A stretch of DNA of 64,000 bases from Vittaforma corneae ATCC 50505. Taxonomy: Eukaryota > Microsporidia > Nosematidae. A model generated the notes under the pieces. The model did no database searches and had not been told where the DNA came from. It was given only the letters and a program-made list of their open reading frames with translations. Position numbers and translations under genes: made by a program. The stretch's first letter is position 1, and each line of letters begins with the position of its first letter. Positions 41,301-50,162 of this stretch are shown one piece after another. The stretch lies in assembly GCF_000231115.1 (NCBI RefSeq), contig NW_006889835.1:35503-99502 (forward strand), written 5' to 3'.

Positions 41301-41427
41301 AGGATACAGCAGACATACCTTAAAGATGAAGGACGGAGACAACGGGGAGGTGGGAGATGCCACACTTCAGGTAATCTTCAACTATAAATCAGCAATTAAA
41401 AGTACAAAAATAGTGGGAATGGTCTGA
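38335..41427 (+). CDS. Tricalbin/extended-synaptotagmin-like ER-plasma membrane tether
   Basis: The product is 1030 aa. A proline-rich N-terminus is followed by a hydrophobic hairpin (about 60-90, VPGILLFCIVLGYLIG...) as in E-Syt/tricalbins. Then comes an SMP-type lipid-transfer domain at about 115-310 (EWMNHILKKLWDV is the usual entry, MLDLPYIGGLLNTVMESQI the end). Several C2-like domains follow: one near 325-440, diverged ones in the middle, an acidic linker at ~590-660, and the best one at ~900-1000 (GELEVFIIKANKLKG, then GTSDPYVKVFLN). Such proteins anchor in the ER and bind plasma-membrane lipids, moving glycerolipids between them. CCC lies seven bases before the ATG. Confidence 0.82.
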   Translation: MPKQNKGNLNTPMTPNEIPASTAAPTVNTPTKLESRIPQSPLSFAPIRGLPTFLRVPGILLFCIVLGYLIGRWRLSFIFLLPVAHVAYYVFNRKVVEYRRSLETLCRENTIQQHLGEFETVEWMNHILKKLWDVSEQTVSSIIFNEVNNTLSKISKNQPFDLRLSEITLGTRPPVIERISFVQNSENKLVLECASNFIPVQASEEILAYFKKERSHWNTYIEIQVKLANLLTIPILVRDFTFSGIFKIELDLSQKIPFAKKLRFSFLEMPTVDFKLIPLKSVDMLDLPYIGGLLNTVMESQIRSMALEPKSIEIDLEEVVKYSGTVVGVVYIYIHDLEVLDQCTYWICLDNNGRKFGTTAKKSGRNPFFNQGFYDIVLDTTYSIGVTLQSTDQTPRGLKHGRIFLRNLNKHIYSENLYLSNDTSRTFLNVTTQFYPVSEESQDSAIIYLNLISIEDLQCIGDPINRLYSTFCVVTLERKESSSTNRIVLKRCESKRIFTTKDPFYNESFKFFVRGFEDYLIKIRVVNEKDSKSIGTVVVACTDIKNSGAIKYRICGVESGEMNLKFNIKHVNMEDPPFTAEELYVDSKENNECSSEESKNTNMEGKNTANEEDKDGNGEASVINEYGISEDKKPDKMPIIGEYIEHTDVPSPPLSSKKADKNVVDSIESLSFGIHNVDAQNRFFLQFRKALKFSIKDIKASGLFYLVFETGFLNIKMEPFSTELEIQREVVVPIVNERALRARLFRMSLTGDSLISEEQIDIYKLGSPSQVVCVFEKIRIEFDVELDLLANFTNTDNDASLKILQIRIGEFNRHGIFTLDFHTDSSVQNVKLVHRLNTFLLGKENLYCRLKDNGKEVSHVMVPKRDCNEEFDFGNGLKAQMYCKMQTCAFKKIIPSKQGELEVFIIKANKLKGASNGTSDPYVKVFLNKEKIHKTNKRLRSLDPIFNESFRINVQKNVDEMGFHIYSLNSLTVDSLIHFVDISLFNISEGYSRHTLKMKDGDNGEVGDATLQVIFNYKSAIKSTKIVGMV

Positions 41428-41568
41428 GAGCAAATGAACCAGCTAAACTGCTGAACATTAAATTATGCCTATTTGCAGTGTTGTTATGCTAGTAATTCGT
41501 TTTGGCTAAGCTAGCCTTACAGCTATTATTTGGTGGTTAAACAAATTCATGCTTACTTTACAGTTTAT

Positions 41569-42102
41569 TTATTGAATAATGCAGCTAAGAGCCATGACCA
41601 GTAAATAAAAGAGAATATTCGTATTGGGTGCGCTGTTACGTGTCTTCCTTTTGGCAGAAGACGTGGAGCTGTTCTTTTTAGCATTCTTTGCTTCATTATC
41701 CTTCTTTTCACAATCTTTCGGTTTATTTTCTGGTTCTTTATTGCCACTTTCTTTTGCTGGCAACAGGCTGGTCTCAGTCAGGACTGGGGTATTGGATTGC
41801 CGGGGCATTTCATAGATCTCAGGAGTGGTGTAATATGGTTCGCGAGGCTGCACAGGCACTTGGGGATAGTATGTCTCATATGCAGGAAAGGTGCTACCCA
41901 CTGCATCATATCCTATGCACTGTGGTGACGACCATGCATTCTGTACAGTGTCATAAGCACTGATATAGTACCTGTTGTCCTGTCCCATGCATATTTGAAC
42001 TTTAGATGCATTGGTTGTATCTACTTCTAGGACTTGGCCAGGTAGAATCCTATCAGCAGCATGGATCTGTATGAGTAATATACAAAGTGAAAGGATAAAC
42101 AT
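41569..42102 (-). CDS. Secreted, probably GPI-anchored surface protein
   Basis: The product is 177 aa. It has a signal peptide (residues 1-15, FILSLCILLIQIHAA), an ectodomain rich in Tyr/Pro with two Cys (~38 and ~62), and a Lys/Glu/Asn/Ser-rich stretch (~115-155). The C-terminal hydrophobic tail (ILFYLLVMALSCIIQ) follows a small-residue segment, the pattern of a GPI attachment signal. It may be a spore-wall or plasma-membrane surface protein (inference). No family was recognised. It is divergent from the IQGAP-like gene. Confidence 0.6.
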   Translation of the reverse strand: MFILSLCILLIQIHAADRILPGQVLEVDTTNASKVQICMGQDNRYYISAYDTVQNAWSSPQCIGYDAVGSTFPAYETYYPQVPVQPREPYYTTPEIYEMPRQSNTPVLTETSLLPAKESGNKEPENKPKDCEKKDNEAKNAKKNSSTSSAKRKTRNSAPNTNILFYLLVMALSCIIQ

Positions 42103-42630
42103 GCATAAAAATTATTTGTAGTTTATATATTGAGTAAATGTTCTATCTGTGGTCTTTTAGAATTAAATTTAGATGGCACTAATTTTAATTAAAGTGAGGA
42201 TCAAATATTAATGCGTAAGCATAATTAAGCGTCAATTCTGATCATAAACAATCAAGACATGCATTTATTCGTTGAATGAAGGTCCACTTAGTTACAATGG
42301 TAAGAATAGATGTGCCATCCAGGATCAAGAGACTTGTGGGTGATGGCTCCTGAACTTACAACGGCGTTCTATGAGCATCAAGGCTAGCTTTTGCCACTTT
42401 TCCTTGCATACTATAGCTGCTCATAATCTATTTTCATGACAACAAGCTGACTGCTTTGACCATTGTACCTATGTTTTCATGCCCAATTGCTTTTTATTTT
42501 ATGCTGTATTGCCAACAAACATCTTTGGTTTAGTTTAAAATTTTTAAATACCTGTAAAAATTTTTTCTTTTCCCCTCTCAAATTCTATCTTGAATTGTTT
42601 TCCTTTACGTATTTTGTTTTTCCTTACCCC
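42103..42630. other. Divergent promoter region surface protein / IQGAP-like gene
   Basis: About 530 bases. On the IQGAP side there are repeated AAAATTTTTAAA and AAAAATTTTTTC blocks at about 42537-42566, then TACCCC directly before the ATG. A longer in-frame reading (from a TTG) encodes a hydrophobic string from this AT-rich DNA and was not accepted. Confidence 0.5.
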
Positions 42631-45471
42631 ATGGTTCAACAAGACACAGGTGAGGCTATAGGAAGCCTTATTTCTGGGAAGCTTCCAAGCTCCTCGGAAG
42701 TAATGGACGCAAAAAGAACTACATCGACGCTCAGAGACTTTCTTTTGAAACTCGATCAGGCCAGAGAGTGGATATGCTCAGTCGCGGAGGTGAGTATGGA
42801 TATTACAGCATTCCGGGAAGATCTGCCCAAGGCAGAGATACTTGCCAGGGTGGTACAGGCTTTTGATCCTTCGTTTGTAAAGAGAATCTATGTGTCAGCA
42901 GTGAGAGAGTTCCGCCACACGGATAATATTATGCTTTTTCTCAACTGGTGCAAGAAGATTAAACTGAGAAGACACTTTCTATTTGAAACAGTGGATCTAT
43001 ATGAGTCCAAGAACATTCCAAAGGTGATATACTGCATCCATGGGCTGGCGCTATTTCTGAATAAGAGAGGAATGGGCCGGGGGATTGTCGTCAAGAATGA
43101 TGTGGTCTTCACCTATGCAGAGAACAGCTTGTTTGCCGAAGATCTAAACAACATTTCCATGCAAAAGTATGATGATATCCACACCAAGCTTGATTCGGAG
43201 GACACAAATGATTGTGAGAATGTGCTGGATAAGGAAATAAGTGAGGACCAGATTAGGGCATTTGCAAAGACACTTGTCTGGTGTAGAGGGTTCAATTCGC
43301 TTGTTACTGGTGATAATTTGTCAGTCCCCATTCTTCGTAAATTTATTGACTTTGATTTTAAGGGTGAGAGTGCCAGTCAAACCATAGCGGAGCTGCAGAA
43401 CGAGATTGTTGATTTCTTCAAACAAAATAGCATAAAAGAAACTGAAAAGGACAGCCTTATTCACACAATAAGATTGCTTCATGAGAACCTAAATCAACTG
43501 AGGAACGTTCCTGTCGTTACCTATCCATCGGCAAATGACTATAAGATCATTAAGAAAATACTCTACAGGCTTATCCACGACTATAAGCTGTGTTTTGATA
43601 TTCTGTGTACAGGGTTTGAGTTGCCCTTCAGGACGCTCTTTCCAGACAATGTGATCGGGGATTTTCATTTCTCAAAATTCATAGCTTTCAACCTTAACAA
43701 CGATCAAGATAAGCTTGTTGATATTGCTAGATCGCACTTTGTTTCTTCTCGAATATTCAGAAATGTTGCTGAGGCATATTCTACAAATATAACTTTTGAA
43801 ATGAATCCCATCTCCATTAGGAATTACTTAATGAATAAAGAGGCCAAGAGCGCAGCATCGAAAGCTCTTCTCGACGAGGCTATTGACGATAAGGCAGTAA
43901 GGAGTGAAATTCTAAAACGATCACAGTCCATCATTGAATTTATCGATTCCAAGTTCAATTTCCTGATAAACCTTGATCTGCCTTATTATGTTAGGGCATT
44001 TGCCAAGCATCCTTTCTTCTTTGAATACTTTATTGAGCCAGCAATATTCTCCTCGGGCAATTCTGTCATTGCCGAACTTATGAACTATATATTCTCCTCA
44101 TGTGACTCGCCAAGCTCCCAGGAGCGTCTGTACAAAGATAACTTGGAGTTCGTGAAGACTACCAACATTGATTTCTCAGACTATGCACCCCTAAAGGAGT
44201 ATTTAGATGAGTGTAGAAAAACATTCAAGGCTGCCCTTATCCGTTCGCAAGCTATCGCTAGTGATGTAAACGACTATTTCATCCAGCATGCATCGGTTGG
44301 AGATTTGTTGCAGGTAGAAACTTGCATCGAAGAGATCAACAATATCATTTTGATTCTCAAAGGCACTACGAAGCTTATGAGCGAGGAAATGGTGCATCTT
44401 GTTAACAAACTTGAGCTCATGAATGTGCCGTCTTCCAGCTCAATAAAGATTGGTGTTTACAGCCAGCTGGATAGTGCCAGAATGGATGCATCTGTTCAGG
44501 TTAATGGTCAAGTGGCTCCTATGACTCGTGACGGCAGCAAGGGGGATACTGCAATTGAACAAGCAATCTCTACCACATACAGCGATACTACTAGCATGAG
44601 CGACGCTGAGAAGTATCGCGAGGTTGAGTTTACCTCAGAGCACCCTTTTGAAACATCTGTTCCGCAATCTGCATCTGAAAAATTTGTCCTTAAACTCGAC
44701 AATCAGTATTCCTCTGAACTCGACGAAGAATACAATCTGGCATTAAACGCAGTACTGAAGGATCTTAAATACAGATTGATGATACTCATTTCAATGTCAG
44801 AGGGCAGAACCCTCGATGCCGTTCTCAATGAGACTTTTAGCGATGGCTATGCATCGGCCCCAGTCTTCTCTGAGCTTGATATACAATCCATAAAGGATTC
44901 TGTTATTAATGATATTAGTCTACTAAAAAATAAGGGCATATTCAAGGGCAACAGTGGGCACTACAGTCTCCTTCAAATGATTGCCTCCGACATTCTCACA
45001 TGCAAATACAGACTCCTCCACAAGGAAATTACGATGAATCTCGAAACCTCTGATGCACTGTTTCACAAAGGCGCTATGCTTGACAGATACCTACAAAATC
45101 TATACCGCTATTTAAATGATTTTACAACAGTGATGTTTGTGAACAAGAGTGGAATATTCTTTAATCGGGAGGTAAGGCCGTATACTAAATATGGGACATA
45201 TTTAATGCCTCTCGAGGCCTTCCGTGCACAGGTGTATGAAAACCTGAATATCAAACACATGTACTTGAAGATTTCTTGCAGAGTGCCTATGGTGTTTAAC
45301 ATATCTGTGTACCTTGGAGACACGAGACTGTGCGATCCTATTGATGTGCGATTTGATACTCTTTTGAGGATGCGCGAGGGAAATATGCTATGTTTTGATG
45401 TGAACGAGGTGTGCTGCCTCTCCGTTGGGTCTACTATTGAAATTATCAACGAAAAGTATATTAATTATTAA
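42631..45471 (+). CDS. IQGAP-like protein (CH domain plus RasGAP-related domain)
   Basis: The product is 946 aa. A calponin-homology domain covers about 40-150 (REWICSVAEVSMD, LARVVQAFDP, DNIMLFLNWCKKIKL, IPKVIYCIHGLALFL), typical of the single CH of IQGAPs. The middle (~210-600) is helical and reads like a GAP-related domain (LYRLIHDYKLCFDILC, then ITFEMNPISIRNYLMN). The C-terminus (~690-940) resembles the RasGAP_C region (DLKYRLMILISM...). IQ motifs are not evident. IQGAPs scaffold actin and Cdc42/Rac in cytokinesis and polarity. TACCCC abuts the ATG, choosing this start. Confidence 0.75.
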   Translation: MVQQDTGEAIGSLISGKLPSSSEVMDAKRTTSTLRDFLLKLDQAREWICSVAEVSMDITAFREDLPKAEILARVVQAFDPSFVKRIYVSAVREFRHTDNIMLFLNWCKKIKLRRHFLFETVDLYESKNIPKVIYCIHGLALFLNKRGMGRGIVVKNDVVFTYAENSLFAEDLNNISMQKYDDIHTKLDSEDTNDCENVLDKEISEDQIRAFAKTLVWCRGFNSLVTGDNLSVPILRKFIDFDFKGESASQTIAELQNEIVDFFKQNSIKETEKDSLIHTIRLLHENLNQLRNVPVVTYPSANDYKIIKKILYRLIHDYKLCFDILCTGFELPFRTLFPDNVIGDFHFSKFIAFNLNNDQDKLVDIARSHFVSSRIFRNVAEAYSTNITFEMNPISIRNYLMNKEAKSAASKALLDEAIDDKAVRSEILKRSQSIIEFIDSKFNFLINLDLPYYVRAFAKHPFFFEYFIEPAIFSSGNSVIAELMNYIFSSCDSPSSQERLYKDNLEFVKTTNIDFSDYAPLKEYLDECRKTFKAALIRSQAIASDVNDYFIQHASVGDLLQVETCIEEINNIILILKGTTKLMSEEMVHLVNKLELMNVPSSSSIKIGVYSQLDSARMDASVQVNGQVAPMTRDGSKGDTAIEQAISTTYSDTTSMSDAEKYREVEFTSEHPFETSVPQSASEKFVLKLDNQYSSELDEEYNLALNAVLKDLKYRLMILISMSEGRTLDAVLNETFSDGYASAPVFSELDIQSIKDSVINDISLLKNKGIFKGNSGHYSLLQMIASDILTCKYRLLHKEITMNLETSDALFHKGAMLDRYLQNLYRYLNDFTTVMFVNKSGIFFNREVRPYTKYGTYLMPLEAFRAQVYENLNIKHMYLKISCRVPMVFNISVYLGDTRLCDPIDVRFDTLLRMREGNMLCFDVNEVCCLSVGSTIEIINEKYINY

Positions 45472-45617
45472 ATGGAGTGAATATTTTAAGAACTGCCAAC
45501 CTCTTTAGTTCCATGATATGCTACTGTTGATAGAATAAAGCATTTCAATGCTATTGGTTCTTTCGTCAAGCCATATCCTCCTTTAGTTTACTTAAATCTA
45601 TTAAATCCCTTTATTAG

Positions 45618-46601
45618 ATGATATCGAAGAGCTCGATTGCCGGAATTGCTGCCGTTTTGCTAGTGGCTGTGTTCTTTCTCTGCAAATTTGCCTTTGGAAA
45701 TGCCGATAACTTTATCCTTGAGTCCCCCGAAGGTTATGACGATTTTTCCAAAAGATTAGAACAATATGGATTTTCAAAGTTAGTTGAAAGTTCCGTGGAG
45801 AGTCTACAAGACGAAGAGATCAAAGCAGCATATTCACAGCACAAGGAGGCAGTAAAAAGCATCATTCTCATAGACTTGTTTGTAGGTTTGAAACAAGAAT
45901 CTTCGGCTCGAACATTTTACAATACAAAGTTGCCAGATTTAACGGTTGGCGCAGCGCCTGAACCCACCAAAGAATCAAAAACTAAGCATACTACCAGCTC
46001 ACCGCCTGCTGCAGAGTCAGAATTACAGGAAGCGCTCAAAAGCTTTATTTGCCTGTGTATGCAGCGTTTTGCGTTTGCAAATGTAAGCATAATGTGGTCA
46101 AATGATTTATTATTTACCCAACCGAAAATTGAAATTGTGGGGTTTAAACTTGGATTCGTTCCTTCTGAGGCCTTAGCTGCATTTAAGGAAATGGTTAGTC
46201 TAGACTTGAAACAAACACATGTCACAAAAGGATTTGAATCTCTGAAAATCCTAAAAAATCTTCGATACTTAACACTTTCCGAGAACGGCATAACTGAATT
46301 TCCGAACTTTACCGGATTTCCAGCTCTAAATGAGGTTTATTTGAACAATAACGCCATTCAAAAGATCGATTTGAGCCAGTATTTGAAAAGTGGAACAGAC
46401 GAATATGAAAAGCTAGGTATTACAAACCTACATTTAAACAACAACAAAATTAGTAATATCGACAATGACTTCATGAAAGTATTTCCGGAACTAAAGGAGT
46501 TATCACTCAGGAACAACAAGATTGCAAAAATGCCAGAGTGCTTTAATGGTTTAGAAGACAAGGTCAAGGTTGATATTACCACGCTACCATCGACGGGATG
46601 A
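45618..46601 (+). CDS. Leucine-rich-repeat protein with N-terminal membrane anchor (type B)
   Basis: The product is 327 aa. The N-terminal hydrophobic segment (residues 8-27) is a signal peptide or anchor. A helical domain (30-100) and a Thr/Ser/Pro linker follow, then irregular LRRs from about 170 (LGFVPSEALAAFKEMVSLDL, LRYLTLSENGITEFPNF, LNEVYLNNNAIQKIDL). One repeat carries the insertion SQYLKSGTDEYEKLGI seen at the same place in the LRR proteins at 6707 and 57889. TCCCTTTATTAG lies directly before the ATG and is nearly identical to the sequence before the paralogue's ATG at 58777, so promoter and gene moved together. Confidence 0.78.
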   Translation: MISKSSIAGIAAVLLVAVFFLCKFAFGNADNFILESPEGYDDFSKRLEQYGFSKLVESSVESLQDEEIKAAYSQHKEAVKSIILIDLFVGLKQESSARTFYNTKLPDLTVGAAPEPTKESKTKHTTSSPPAAESELQEALKSFICLCMQRFAFANVSIMWSNDLLFTQPKIEIVGFKLGFVPSEALAAFKEMVSLDLKQTHVTKGFESLKILKNLRYLTLSENGITEFPNFTGFPALNEVYLNNNAIQKIDLSQYLKSGTDEYEKLGITNLHLNNNKISNIDNDFMKVFPELKELSLRNNKIAKMPECFNGLEDKVKVDITTLPSTG

Positions 46602-46808
46602 ATAAAAAACATGTAAAAATGGTGTTGCTGTTCACTTGCTGAACTTTTATTAGTATTGCAGTTTAATGGTATTTCTGTCTCATATGCAAAAGTCTTACTC
46701 ATTACTGGTTGATATTGTATGTGCCATGAAAGATTGGAGAATGCACCACGGCTGCGAGAGAACAAGATTCCAATACGCCACTGTATTCTACCCACAAGTA
46801 GGTTATCG

Positions 46809-47042
46809 ATGGACTACAGCAACATCACAAGAGAAATGGTGTACCTTTGCATCGGAGAGGACTTGGAGCTTCTAGATAGCTCAGAGCTCTATTGCACATT
46901 CTTCAAGGGGATTAAATACTTTATAGCTGGGACAGAAAAAGTCATTCGTGGAGATTCCCAGATATTCTGTTCTTGCAATGAGCGGTACTGCTGGCACATT
47001 TTTAAAGTAGTTCTGGATGAAGACAGGGCCATTATAAAGTGA
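46809..47042 (+). CDS. Small SWIM zinc-finger protein (Sws1/ZSWIM7-like, putative)
   Basis: The product is 77 aa from the ATG at 46809; an in-frame ATG at 46719 would add 30 residues with no motif. The C-terminal half holds a compact SWIM motif, FCSCNERYCWHIFKVVL (C-x-C-x4-C-x-H), preceded by YFIAGTEKVIRGDSQI, which looks like the beta strands leading into the finger. Small single-SWIM proteins of the Sws1/ZSWIM7 type work with Rad51 paralogues in homologous recombination. TTCTACCC lies upstream of the chosen ATG. Assignment to Sws1 is inference from size and motif. Confidence 0.5.
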   Translation: MDYSNITREMVYLCIGEDLELLDSSELYCTFFKGIKYFIAGTEKVIRGDSQIFCSCNERYCWHIFKVVLDEDRAIIK

Positions 47043-47332
47043 TCCGTTTGACTCTTGCATGTCTGTCTGTATCTTCTGTCCAGAAGCCTCATGATAATCT
47101 GCTGTGACGTGTCTAGAGAGTTCCTTTCATATTTTCTCGGTATTTTATCTGGCCAGTCATCCTCAGCCTGCTTGGCCATTGAAAAGGTCTCAACGCAGTA
47201 AAGGAGATTCAGTCTATTCAAAAGGACGTGCAATAAAAGGAGTCTATGAAAACCAGGAAACACACAGTCTTGAGAATTGTACTCCTTACACTTATCGGCT
47301 ATATTATTATTAAAATGAGATAGTTAAATGTG

Positions 47333-47887
47333 TTATTTATTTTTGCTCTTTCGTAGTATTTTCATTACCTCACAGGCCGGGAGGTTGATGAATTCTGTGT
47401 CAGAGGACGACTCATCCCACAGTTCTGGCTCAATGTGCATTGAATCTTCTGAAGACCCGCTAATTTCATCAGAATCGGATCGGCCATGAAACTCCCGTTC
47501 TAGGTCTACACTGTCATCTTTATCTGTGCTATCACAGCGATCTTCTTGCAAATCTACATTATTTTCTCCATCCACGCCAACCTGATTATTTCTTTTATTT
47601 AAAGTGGCGCTGCTACTGATCTCGTCGATCGTTGAACCTTCACTTTCAGAATTGAGACCGTCTTCGCTTTCGTTGCCGGGACCACCCAAACCTTCACTTG
47701 CAGTTTGCAAGCGTTTCTCAACGAACTTGGAATATTTTGAATTCACTTTACTTTCAAGAGAAGAATATCGGTTTCCGAGCTTATCTTCCAGTTGATAGAA
47801 GATCTGTTCTGGCTTAAATCCATCTGTATATATGTTCTTTACTCCAAGAGAGTCTAGTATTTCTTTAAAAAGTGTTTCGTTTTTCAT
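47333..47887 (-). CDS. Mpp10-like U3 snoRNP protein, truncated (putative)
   Basis: The product is 184 aa. The N-terminal segment LGVKNIYTDGFKPEQIFYQLEDKL resembles the conserved start of Mpp10 (…IYVDGLDAEQIWxQLE). An acidic Ser/Asp/Glu-rich region follows (~65-165), as in Mpp10. The long basic C-terminal half of the yeast/human protein is absent, so this would be a reduced version. Mpp10 joins Imp3/Imp4 in the small-subunit processome. AAAATTCCTCTCC lies directly before the ATG. If the N-terminal match is chance, the protein is just an acidic unknown. Confidence 0.5.
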   Translation of the reverse strand: MKNETLFKEILDSLGVKNIYTDGFKPEQIFYQLEDKLGNRYSSLESKVNSKYSKFVEKRLQTASEGLGGPGNESEDGLNSESEGSTIDEISSSATLNKRNNQVGVDGENNVDLQEDRCDSTDKDDSVDLEREFHGRSDSDEISGSSEDSMHIEPELWDESSSDTEFINLPACEVMKILRKSKNK

Positions 47888-48580
47888 GGAGAGGAATTTT
47901 GCTAAAATTTAGTTCATAAAAGAACAAAGCATGTCTGTGCTTACTATTTAATTCTGTGTTGAGTATGCTTTGCAATAGCGTATGCTGCTGTTCCATTAGA
48001 GGTCCAAAAGCTACTCCTTATATCAACGAAGTTAGTTTGCATCCCTAGGATGGCATGCACAGCGACTACTGTTATTATCGCATACAACTCTGGTAATACT
48101 TGTATTTCAGCTCCAACTTTGCTGATGAGTACTATCTTTTGTTGCTGCAGTTATCAGGGGCTTTGATGTGTTTAAGGATGCATCACCAATAGCCTTTCGT
48201 TGACTTTACCAACTCATATGCTTCAAAGTAGAACAAGCAGGCTCGTGTGAAAGTCGCAAGATACTGCAAATCGTACTGTATATGAATAGTAAAATCTGTC
48301 TGGCTCTTTAATCAATTGTTTTTAACATTACGGTCAAAACATACTTGTTGATGCTGGGATGGCAAGTATCTTTTATTCTTCTAAGCTTTGTGCGTCTGCA
48401 TGTTTTTTGCCAAACCTTTGAAAATACTGCTCCAATACTTTATTGAAACTGGCAATGCTATTTTCATACTGGCTCGAAATCGTCTGTTTTGAGCATACTT
48501 GTTGACAGGCTTAGATTGCTGTATTGCATTATAAATTTAAAGTCCCTTTCTTATCATTTACTGCTCCATGCTTCTTGGCC
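47888..48580. other. Long intergenic region without assigned feature
   Basis: About 690 bases, one of the longest gaps in the gene-dense part. Base composition is more even than in other spacers, and the frames are short and motif-free. It could carry a non-coding RNA, but no tRNA, 5S, U-snRNA or snoRNA signature was recognised. Confidence 0.5.
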
Positions 48581-49813
48581 ATGGAAAACAATGAGCAGCT
48601 GTTCAAATTTAAAAATATCGACCTGGTCGATTATATCAACAAAAAGCATCCAAAAATAGATTTGATTGAGATTGAGTCTGAGAAAAATGCACTGAGCAAT
48701 CTTATAAAAACAGTTAATGAGGATGTCTTCCAGTACTTTCTCCAGAGACAGGATCCTCTTCTAAAGCTACTAGAAATCCACCAAGAATGCTTTGAAATCA
48801 TTAAAAGCTTCAAAAAGAGCCAAAAAGACCAAATGAAGCAGTCTGACGAAATCGACCTGAGCAGCTCAGAGCTGAAAAAAAAATTTTGTCTCTTCACAGA
48901 CGACATGTCTATCTTCCTTACAAATGACAGGTACTTTGTTGCCTCTGCAGTTTTCAACAATGATACGGTTTTGTGTGTCCTGACAAATGATCTTATATTT
49001 ATAGGCGAAAAGGACGATAATGATAAGTTTAGGCTGAGAAGATCGCTAAGCAAAGAGTCGGTTAAGCTTGAGATGGCAGAAAGTACACTTCGGATCACAT
49101 TGAATGGAAGTGTATGTGAACTAAGTGGATCAAAAGTAGAAATTGAGAATTTCTTTGAAATGTTCCAGGAAGTTTCATATAAGCTTGAATTAACAAACGA
49201 TAGAGAAAGTAATATTGATTACGAACTTGTTGAGTACTACCTAGAAACTAAGAAGTTCGTCAACCTGATTGACTACTTAGACAGTTTTGGGCGTCCAGAG
49301 GGCGAAAGACTAGCCAGCCTGCTGGATAAAATGGAGATTTCTGACGAGTATACTCTCTTTGCACTTAGTAAAATTTCAGATGATCCTACAAAACTTTTCA
49401 AAAAGTTTTTCTATGAAAGATTTAAGGCGGGATTGTCCGGAGTCAACAGAATACAAAAACTGGACAAGTACATTCTAGATGTTTTTGAGTACATCCAAGA
49501 GTTCTCTCAAGAGTTTTACGAGTACTGTGAGAGAAATTCGCTCACAAAAAGGGCATACATTCTTACAATGGAGGACTGTGTCAAGCATGCGCTGCAGTAT
49601 ATTGAGCCCAGAGTTATCAATCACAGTAGAGGCAACGACATGAAGGATGAAAAGGATATTATTGGTAGTATTTATGAGAGATTGCAATTTTCAGATCTCA
49701 ATTTCAGATATTTAATCAAAGAAATAAACATCAAGAAGGCTGTCAGCCAGGGTTCAATTGAGCAATCAAAGCGTCGAGTTAAGGAAGAAGTAGAAAAGTT
49801 CCTAAGGAATTAA
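48581..49813 (+). CDS. Exo84-like exocyst subunit (PH domain; putative)
   Basis: The product is 410 aa. The N-terminal ~110 residues are a helical/coiled region. A PH-like domain spans about 120-215 (YFVASAVFNNDTVLCVLTNDLIFIGE..., ending in a helix ENFFEMFQEV). The rest is an all-helical rod (DYELVEYYLETKKFVNLIDYLDS...). Coiled coil, PH domain and helical rod in this order are the plan of Exo84, which tethers secretory vesicles to the plasma membrane. It is shorter than the yeast protein. The start at 48581 is the first in-frame ATG. Assignment depends on architecture rather than signature residues. Confidence 0.5.
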   Translation: MENNEQLFKFKNIDLVDYINKKHPKIDLIEIESEKNALSNLIKTVNEDVFQYFLQRQDPLLKLLEIHQECFEIIKSFKKSQKDQMKQSDEIDLSSSELKKKFCLFTDDMSIFLTNDRYFVASAVFNNDTVLCVLTNDLIFIGEKDDNDKFRLRRSLSKESVKLEMAESTLRITLNGSVCELSGSKVEIENFFEMFQEVSYKLELTNDRESNIDYELVEYYLETKKFVNLIDYLDSFGRPEGERLASLLDKMEISDEYTLFALSKISDDPTKLFKKFFYERFKAGLSGVNRIQKLDKYILDVFEYIQEFSQEFYEYCERNSLTKRAYILTMEDCVKHALQYIEPRVINHSRGNDMKDEKDIIGSIYERLQFSDLNFRYLIKEINIKKAVSQGSIEQSKRRVKEEVEKFLRN

Positions 49814-50162
49814 TGCATAAAGACACATTGGCGATAGAGGCAGATTCCATCTCAACTGATTGCTACGGTATTGCACACTAGAATAGAGAGCATCAATGCG
49901 TCTAGTGGATATCAGTACAGTTATAGCACGTCTTGATTAAATAATATGTTTCAAAGGGGCGATCAATCAAGAAAATATTGCAGCATAAAGCGTTTTTATG
50001 AAATATTAAAGATTTGCACATCCTCTCTATTAATTAAACAGCTATCTACTTAATATTTATTTACAGCAGGCCTATCGCTTGCCCAACTACAGTCTTGTGA
50101 TGGTTTTGTTTGTGTTTGAAAATAAATCGGAGGCTTATAAAATCATGCATTTTCACCCCTCC
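49814..50162. other. Intergenic spacer before CDC48
   Basis: About 350 AT-rich bases. In-frame ATGs at 50100 and 50145 would extend Cdc48 N-terminally but lack the C-rich box; TTTCACCCCTCC at 50151-50162 abuts the chosen start. Confidence 0.5.

Noticed and set aside
46889..47179. Minus-strand frame of ~97 codons beginning MAKQAEDDWPDKIP
   Set aside because: About half of it is antisense to the SWIM-finger gene and it has no start box; the plus-strand reading has a recognisable finger.
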